Positions 60,016 to 64,000 of a DNA stretch of 64,000 nucleotides are shown in pieces (position 1 is the first letter of the stretch; each line of letters begins with the position of its first letter). Origin of the DNA: Contendibacter sp031732755 (GTDB taxonomy: Bacteria > Pseudomonadota > Gammaproteobacteria > Competibacterales > Competibacteraceae); assembly GCA_031732755.1 (NCBI GenBank), contig JAVMKI010000075.1, positions 7,874 to 71,873 of the forward strand. Reading direction: 5' to 3'. The translations under genes were made by a program, and so were the position numbers. The notes under the pieces are model-generated. The model was not told the origin of the DNA and ran no database searches. It saw only the letters and a program-made list of their open reading frames with translations.

Positions 60016-60903
60016 ATGACGGTGGAATTGATCGGGAGTTATCAAGCCCGCGCCGAACAAGCGCTCGACCAGCGCCTGCCCGCGATCGACCTCCATCCTG
60101 GCGCCTTGCACCAAGCCATGCGTTACGCGGTGTTGGGCGGAGGTAAGCGCATCCGGCCAGTGTTGGTCTACCTGAGCGGCGCGGCGGTCGGCGCGGTGCC
60201 CGACACGCTTGATGGTCCTGCCTGCGCGGTGGAATTCATCCATGCCTATTCGCTGATCCACGATGATCTGCCCGCGATGGACAACGATGACCTGCGCCAC
60301 GGTCAGCCGACCTGCCACAAGGTCTTTGGCGAGGCATTGGCGATTCTGGCTGGCGATGCCCTGCAAGCGTTGGCATTCCAGGTGCTCGGCCAGGATACGG
60401 CGATGGTGGCGGACCCGGCCATCCGGCTGCGCATGCTGGGTGTATTGGCGCACGCCGCCGGTTCCCGCGGCATGGTGGGTGGCCAGGCGATTGACCTGGC
60501 GGCGGTCGGTCAGGAGCTCAGCCTGGCCGAACTGGAGAACATGCACATCCACAAAACCGGGGCGCTGATTCGCGCCAGCGTGCTGCTGGGGGCGCTCAGT
60601 CAACCGATGGTCGATCCGGCGATGTTGGATCGACTGGATCACTACGCCAAATGCGTCGGTCTGGCTTTTCAAATCCGCGACGATATCCTCGATGTGATCG
60701 GCGACGCGGCCGCGCTGGGCAAGACCACGGGCGCGGATCGGGCGCTGAACAAGCCGACCTATCCGGCGCTGTTGGGATTGGAAGGCGCCCGCGAGCACGC
60801 CCGCGTGTTGCATGAGGAAGCGCTGGCCAGCCTGCAACCGTTGGGACCCGAAGCCGAGCCGTTGCGCTGGATCGCCTCCTACATCGTGGAACGCGCGTAC
60901 TGA
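60016..60903 (+). CDS. ispA: Farnesyl diphosphate synthase (geranyltranstransferase)
   Basis: 295 aa (E. coli 299). First Asp-rich motif DDLPAMDNDDLRHG near residue 82, GGKRIRP for diphosphate binding, GGQAIDL, and second motif FQIRDDILDVIGD near residue 217. It condenses IPP with DMAPP/GPP to farnesyl diphosphate. ATG 60016 is preferred to an overlapping TTG at 60007. Together with dxs it supplies isoprenoids. Confidence 0.96.
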   Translation: MTVELIGSYQARAEQALDQRLPAIDLHPGALHQAMRYAVLGGGKRIRPVLVYLSGAAVGAVPDTLDGPACAVEFIHAYSLIHDDLPAMDNDDLRHGQPTCHKVFGEALAILAGDALQALAFQVLGQDTAMVADPAIRLRMLGVLAHAAGSRGMVGGQAIDLAAVGQELSLAELENMHIHKTGALIRASVLLGALSQPMVDPAMLDRLDHYAKCVGLAFQIRDDILDVIGDAAALGKTTGADRALNKPTYPALLGLEGAREHARVLHEEALASLQPLGPEAEPLRWIASYIVERAY

Positions 60904-60979
60904 ACGTCGCGCGCCCGTTGTCCGATCCTCCCGTCCCGTCCACCGATCACCGCGAACTGGTCCAACTTTCCCGACCCCG

Positions 60980-62869
60980 ATGACTACCGGATCCGCCTTT
61001 CCGTTGCTAGAACAAATTGACACTCCCCTGGATTTGCGCGCCCTGCCGGAGACGCGCCTGTCGGCCTTGGCGCACGAACTGCGCGAGTTTCTGATCCAGA
61101 CCGTGGCCAAAACGGGTGGTCATTTCGCCGCCAACCTGGGCACCGTGGAACTTGCCATCGCCCTGCACTACGTGTTCGAAACGCCCGAGGACCGGCTGCT
61201 CTGGGACGTGGGCCATCAAAGTTATCCACACAAGATTCTGACCGGCCGCCGAACCCGGATGGATACCCTGCGCCGTAAGAACGGCCTCGCCGGTTTTCCC
61301 AGACGGTGCGAGAGTCCCTACGATACGTTCGGGGTTGGCCACTCCAGCACCTCGCTGAGTGCCGCCCTGGGCATGGCCATTGCCGCCGAGTGGGCTGGCA
61401 GCGACCGCAAGGTGGTCGCGGTCATCGGCGATGGGGCGATGACCGCCGGCATGGCCTTTGAGGCGTTGAACCACGCCGGCCACCTGAAGAGCGACCTGCT
61501 GGTGGTGCTCAACGACAACGAGATGTCCATCTCGCCGAACGTGGGCGCGTTGTCGGCGCATTTGACTCAACTGTTGTCGAGCCGCTTTTTTTCCACGGTG
61601 CGCGAGGGCGGCAAGAAGGTGCTGAGCCATGTGCCGCCGATGTTGGAGGTTGCCCGGCGCGCGGAGGAGCATGTCAAGGGTTTGATCGCGCCGGGCGGTA
61701 CGTTATTCGAGGAACTGGGTTTTACCTATTTCGGACCGGTGGATGGTCACGACCTGTCCGCCCTCGTGCCGACGCTGCGCAATCTGCGAGCGCTCGGGGG
61801 TCCGCGCTTGCTGCATGTGGTGACCCGCAAGGGCAAGGGCTACAAGCTGGCCGAGGATGAACCGGTCGGTTACCACGGTGTCGGGGTGTTCGACCCAGCG
61901 CACGGTTTGAAGCCCGCCAAGGCCAGTGGTGGACTGACCTATACCCAGGTGTTCGGCCAATGGCTGTGCGACATGGCCGCGCGGGATCCACGGTTGATCG
62001 GTATTACCCCAGCGATGCGCGAGGGGTCCGGGCTGGTCGAATTTTCCGAACGGTTCCCGGATCGCTATTTCGATGTCGCCATCGCCGAGCAACACGCGGT
62101 GACGCTGGCTGCGGGGCTGGCTTGTGATGGCCTCAAGCCGGTGGTGGCGATTTATTCCACCTTTCTCCAACGCGCCTACGATCAACTGATTCACGATGTC
62201 GCGTTGCAAAACCTGCCCGTGTTGTTCGCCATCGACCGCGCTGGACTGGTGGGGCCGGATGGATCAACGCACGCTGGCAGCTTCGACCTGAGTTATCTGC
62301 GCTGCATTCCCAACCTCGTGGTGATGACCCCAGCCAACGAGAACGAGTGTCGACAAATGTTCTACACCGGCTTTCAGTTGAACCAGCCGGCGGCGGTACG
62401 CTATTCGCGTTGCCAGGGGCCTGGCGTGGCGCCGGAGTCGGAGATGCGGGCTCTGCCAGTGGGCAAGGCGGAAGTTCGCCGGTGGGGTCGACAACTGGCG
62501 TTGCTGGCGTTTGGCGGCATGGTTGCCGTCGCCGAGGCGGTGGCGGAGCGGCTGGACGCCACGGTGGTGAACATGCGGTTCGTGAAACCCTTGGATGAAG
62601 CCACGGTGGCGCAGGTGGCCGCCAGTCATCGTTGGCTGGTGACGCTGGAAGAGAATGTGATCGCTGGTGGGGCCGGCAGCGCGGTCAACGAAAGTCTGGC
62701 GGCGCGCGGGATTCAAACGCCGGTGCGCCATATTGGTTTGCCGGATCGATTCGTGGAGCAGGGCGAGCGAGGGGAGTTACTGGCCGAATGTGATCTGGAC
62801 GTGGATGGCGTGTTGCGACGACTGACGGAATGGGGTGTGGTCGCCACGCCGGTTCTGGTTGATGCCTGA
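60980..62869 (+). CDS. dxs: 1-deoxy-D-xylulose-5-phosphate synthase
   Basis: 629 aa (E. coli 620). TPP-binding GDGAMTAGMAFEALNHAG followed by the DNEMSISPNVG region, and VGHQSYPHKILTGRR. The transketolase-like C-terminal part has IAEQHAVTLAAGLA and DRAGLVGPDGSTHAG. It makes DXP from pyruvate and glyceraldehyde 3-phosphate, the first step of the MEP pathway. ATG 60980 gives the family start; the open frame upstream overlaps ispA. Confidence 0.97.
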   Translation: MTTGSAFPLLEQIDTPLDLRALPETRLSALAHELREFLIQTVAKTGGHFAANLGTVELAIALHYVFETPEDRLLWDVGHQSYPHKILTGRRTRMDTLRRKNGLAGFPRRCESPYDTFGVGHSSTSLSAALGMAIAAEWAGSDRKVVAVIGDGAMTAGMAFEALNHAGHLKSDLLVVLNDNEMSISPNVGALSAHLTQLLSSRFFSTVREGGKKVLSHVPPMLEVARRAEEHVKGLIAPGGTLFEELGFTYFGPVDGHDLSALVPTLRNLRALGGPRLLHVVTRKGKGYKLAEDEPVGYHGVGVFDPAHGLKPAKASGGLTYTQVFGQWLCDMAARDPRLIGITPAMREGSGLVEFSERFPDRYFDVAIAEQHAVTLAAGLACDGLKPVVAIYSTFLQRAYDQLIHDVALQNLPVLFAIDRAGLVGPDGSTHAGSFDLSYLRCIPNLVVMTPANENECRQMFYTGFQLNQPAAVRYSRCQGPGVAPESEMRALPVGKAEVRRWGRQLALLAFGGMVAVAEAVAERLDATVVNMRFVKPLDEATVAQVAASHRWLVTLEENVIAGGAGSAVNESLAARGIQTPVRHIGLPDRFVEQGERGELLAECDLDVDGVLRRLTEWGVVATPVLVDA

Positions 62870-62979
62870 TTAAAATTGTCGGGAATTTATGCCCGGATTC
62901 ATCCTCCAATAATCCAAGCAAGCGGTGATTGAACCCCAACGGTGGATTGGAGCGGTGCGGGCATTGAGTATTGAACGAA

Positions 62980-62997
62980 GGCGCGCGGGCGCGCGCC
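62980..62997 (+). promoter_or_regulatory. GC hairpin just upstream of the folE2 ribosome site
   Basis: GGCGCGC-GGGC-GCGCGCC is a perfect 7-bp stem with a 4-nt loop ending about 3 bp before GCTGAGAGGA, the folE2 ribosome site. It could influence ribosome access. Confidence 0.4.
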
Positions 62998-63012
62998 GCT
63001 GAGAGGATTGCA

Positions 63013-63855
63013 ATGCAACCATTGACGATGAGTTCCGCGGCCCTGTCCACGGTGGTCCACATCCCAGACGTGCAGAACAGCGCTGATACTCGCCGGTTGG
63101 CGATCAACAAGGTCGGGATCAAGGATATTCGCCATCCGGTCAAGGTCCGCGACCGCAGCGGCGGCGAGCAGCACACCATCGCCATGTTCAACATGTACGT
63201 GAATCTGCCGCACAACTTCAAGGGTACGCACATGTCGCGGTTCGTGGAAATCTTGAACGTACCCGGCCGCGAGATTTCGGTGGATTCCTTCAAGGACATG
63301 CTGACGGAGATGACCGGGCGATTGGAGTCGGGGGCTGGTCATATCGAGATGACCTTCACCTATTTCGTCACCAAGGCGGCGCCGGTCTCGAGGGTGGAGA
63401 GCCTGATGGACTACGAGGTGACGTTCGCCGGCGAAATCCGCGATGGCCGACCCGCGATGAATCTCAAGGTCGTGGTGCCGGTAACCAGCCTGTGTCCCTG
63501 CTCGAAGAAGATTTCCCGCTACGGCGCGCACAACCAGCGCTCCCACGTGACGGTCAACGTGCGCACCCGAGGATTCATTTGGATCGAGGATCTGATCGAT
63601 CTGGTGGAAAAGGAAGCGTCCTGCGAGCTTTATGGCTTGCTCAAGCGGCCGGACGAGAAATACGTCACCGAGCGGGCCTATGAGAATCCCAAGTTCGTCG
63701 AGGACATGGTGCGCGATATTGCCGCCAAGCTGAATCGGGACGAACGGGTCGCGGCCTATTCCGTGGAATCGGAGAACTTTGAGTCCATTCACAACCATTC
63801 CGCTTACGCCATGATCGAACGCGACAAGGATGCCGAGGAGACCGCTGCGCCGTAG
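63013..63855 (+). CDS. folE2: GTP cyclohydrolase IB (FolE2)
   Basis: 280 aa, the COG1469/FolE2 type that starts folate and queuosine synthesis from GTP and, in characterised members, does not require zinc. Core blocks FKGTHMSRFVEILN, the catalytic-Cys segment SLCPCSKKISRYGAHNQRS and the tail FESIHNHSAYAMIE. GAGAGGA precedes ATG 63013. Elsewhere folE2 is often under zinc (Zur) control, but no Zur box is visible. A strong terminator follows. Confidence 0.94.
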   Translation: MQPLTMSSAALSTVVHIPDVQNSADTRRLAINKVGIKDIRHPVKVRDRSGGEQHTIAMFNMYVNLPHNFKGTHMSRFVEILNVPGREISVDSFKDMLTEMTGRLESGAGHIEMTFTYFVTKAAPVSRVESLMDYEVTFAGEIRDGRPAMNLKVVVPVTSLCPCSKKISRYGAHNQRSHVTVNVRTRGFIWIEDLIDLVEKEASCELYGLLKRPDEKYVTERAYENPKFVEDMVRDIAAKLNRDERVAAYSVESENFESIHNHSAYAMIERDKDAEETAAP

Positions 63856-63883
63856 CCAGATTCAAGCGTGAATTTCGGGGACA

Positions 63884-63911
63884 AAAAAGCCGTTCCGGGG
63901 AACGGCTTTTT
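63884..63911 (+). terminator. Intrinsic terminator after folE2
   Basis: AAAAAGCCGTT (63884-63894) pairs with AACGGCTTTTT (63901-63911) around CCGGGG; an A-run before and T-run within the right arm make it likely to work in both directions, ending folE2 and the tRNA transcript. Confidence 0.9.
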
Positions 63912-63923
63912 CGATGGGATGAT

Positions 63924-63998
63924 TGGTGGGCGATGCTGGGCTCGAACCAGCGACCCCTACCGTGTGAAGGTAGTGCTCTCCCACTGAGCTAATCGCCC
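63924..63998 (-). tRNA. tRNA-Val (anticodon CAC)
   Basis: 75-nt cloverleaf on the minus strand: acceptor GGGCGAT/ATCGCCC, D-arm with AGCTCAGTGGGAGAGC, anticodon stem CTACC/GGTAG with loop TTCACAC (anticodon CAC, plus 63964-63966), T-arm GGTTCGAGCC, and an encoded CCA end. CAC reads the GUG codon. Transcription would run leftward into the shared folE2 terminator. Confidence 0.95.
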
Positions 63999-64000
63999 GT

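Noticed and set aside
59914..61110. 398-codon minus-strand frame over ispA and dxs
   Set aside because: Antisense of two confirmed genes; no motif.

Overview
This window reads as a chromosomal segment of a GC-rich gammaproteobacterium. The evidence is the ffh-rpsP-rimM-trmD-rplS block with divergent ypjD, the minCDE operon, xseB-ispA-dxs, the gmk-rpoZ-spoT-ridA-recG string, and a PilY1/minor-pilin cluster of the Pseudomonas/Xanthomonas type. A phasin gene points to polyhydroxyalkanoate storage. Together with an HNH nuclease, a TAXI-type binding protein and sulfotransferase/glycosyltransferase fusions, this would fit a Competibacter-like lineage, but that placement is inference. No CRISPR array, intact insertion sequence, prophage or rRNA was seen. 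One tRNA (Val, anticodon CAC) lies at the right edge.

Layout: (1) 0.1-5.7 kb: spermidine/putrescine-type ABC genes potABC without a visible potD, then an envelope run (mlaA, a DUF2007 gene, an lpxL-like acyltransferase) and an orphan TAXI solute-binding protein. (2) 5.9-9.4 kb, minus strand: three-subunit proton-translocating transhydrogenase (pntA part 1, pntA part 2, pntB) and creA. (3) 9.8-11.4 kb: HNH nuclease and an unknown coiled-coil protein. (4) 11.6-19.2 kb: type IV pilus priming operon fimT-pilV-pilW-pilX-pilY1-pilE, with a 17-bp perfect hairpin before pilE. (5) 19.3-25.9 kb, minus strand: recG, ridA, spoT, rpoZ, gmk and a DUF3782-type gene. (6) 26.1-29.7 kb: three exported proteins, namely a small NTF2-like one, a 606-residue unknown and a parvulin. 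(7) 29.9-44.7 kb: surface polysaccharide locus with two sulfotransferase-glycosyltransferase fusions, further GT2 enzymes, a GT2-GtrA fusion, a methyltransferase, a Wzm/Wzt ABC exporter and an MraY/WecA-like initiating transferase. Its centre (about 36.9-43.7 kb) is visibly richer in A+T than the flanks. (8) 44.7-64 kb: housekeeping genes ypjD, ffh to rplS, cysQ, ogt, htpG, a CBS protein, ycgN-like, an MBL hydrolase, a YafJ-type amidotransferase, an NlpC/P60 lipoprotein, slyD, minCDE, hslR, phasin, xseB-ispA-dxs, folE2 and tRNA-Val.

How parts may work together: the initiating transferase would load the first sugar on undecaprenyl phosphate, the GT2 enzymes extend and decorate it, the methyltransferase and sulfotransferase domains modify it, and Wzm/Wzt exports it. 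CysQ, 14 kb away, would remove the PAP released by sulfotransfer. The pilus cluster supplies the tip adhesin PilY1 with its priming minor pilins. The most unusual material is the set of multi-domain sulfotransferase/GT proteins, the uncharacterised exported-protein trio, and several structured intergenic DNA elements, including a dispersed G-rich hairpin family.
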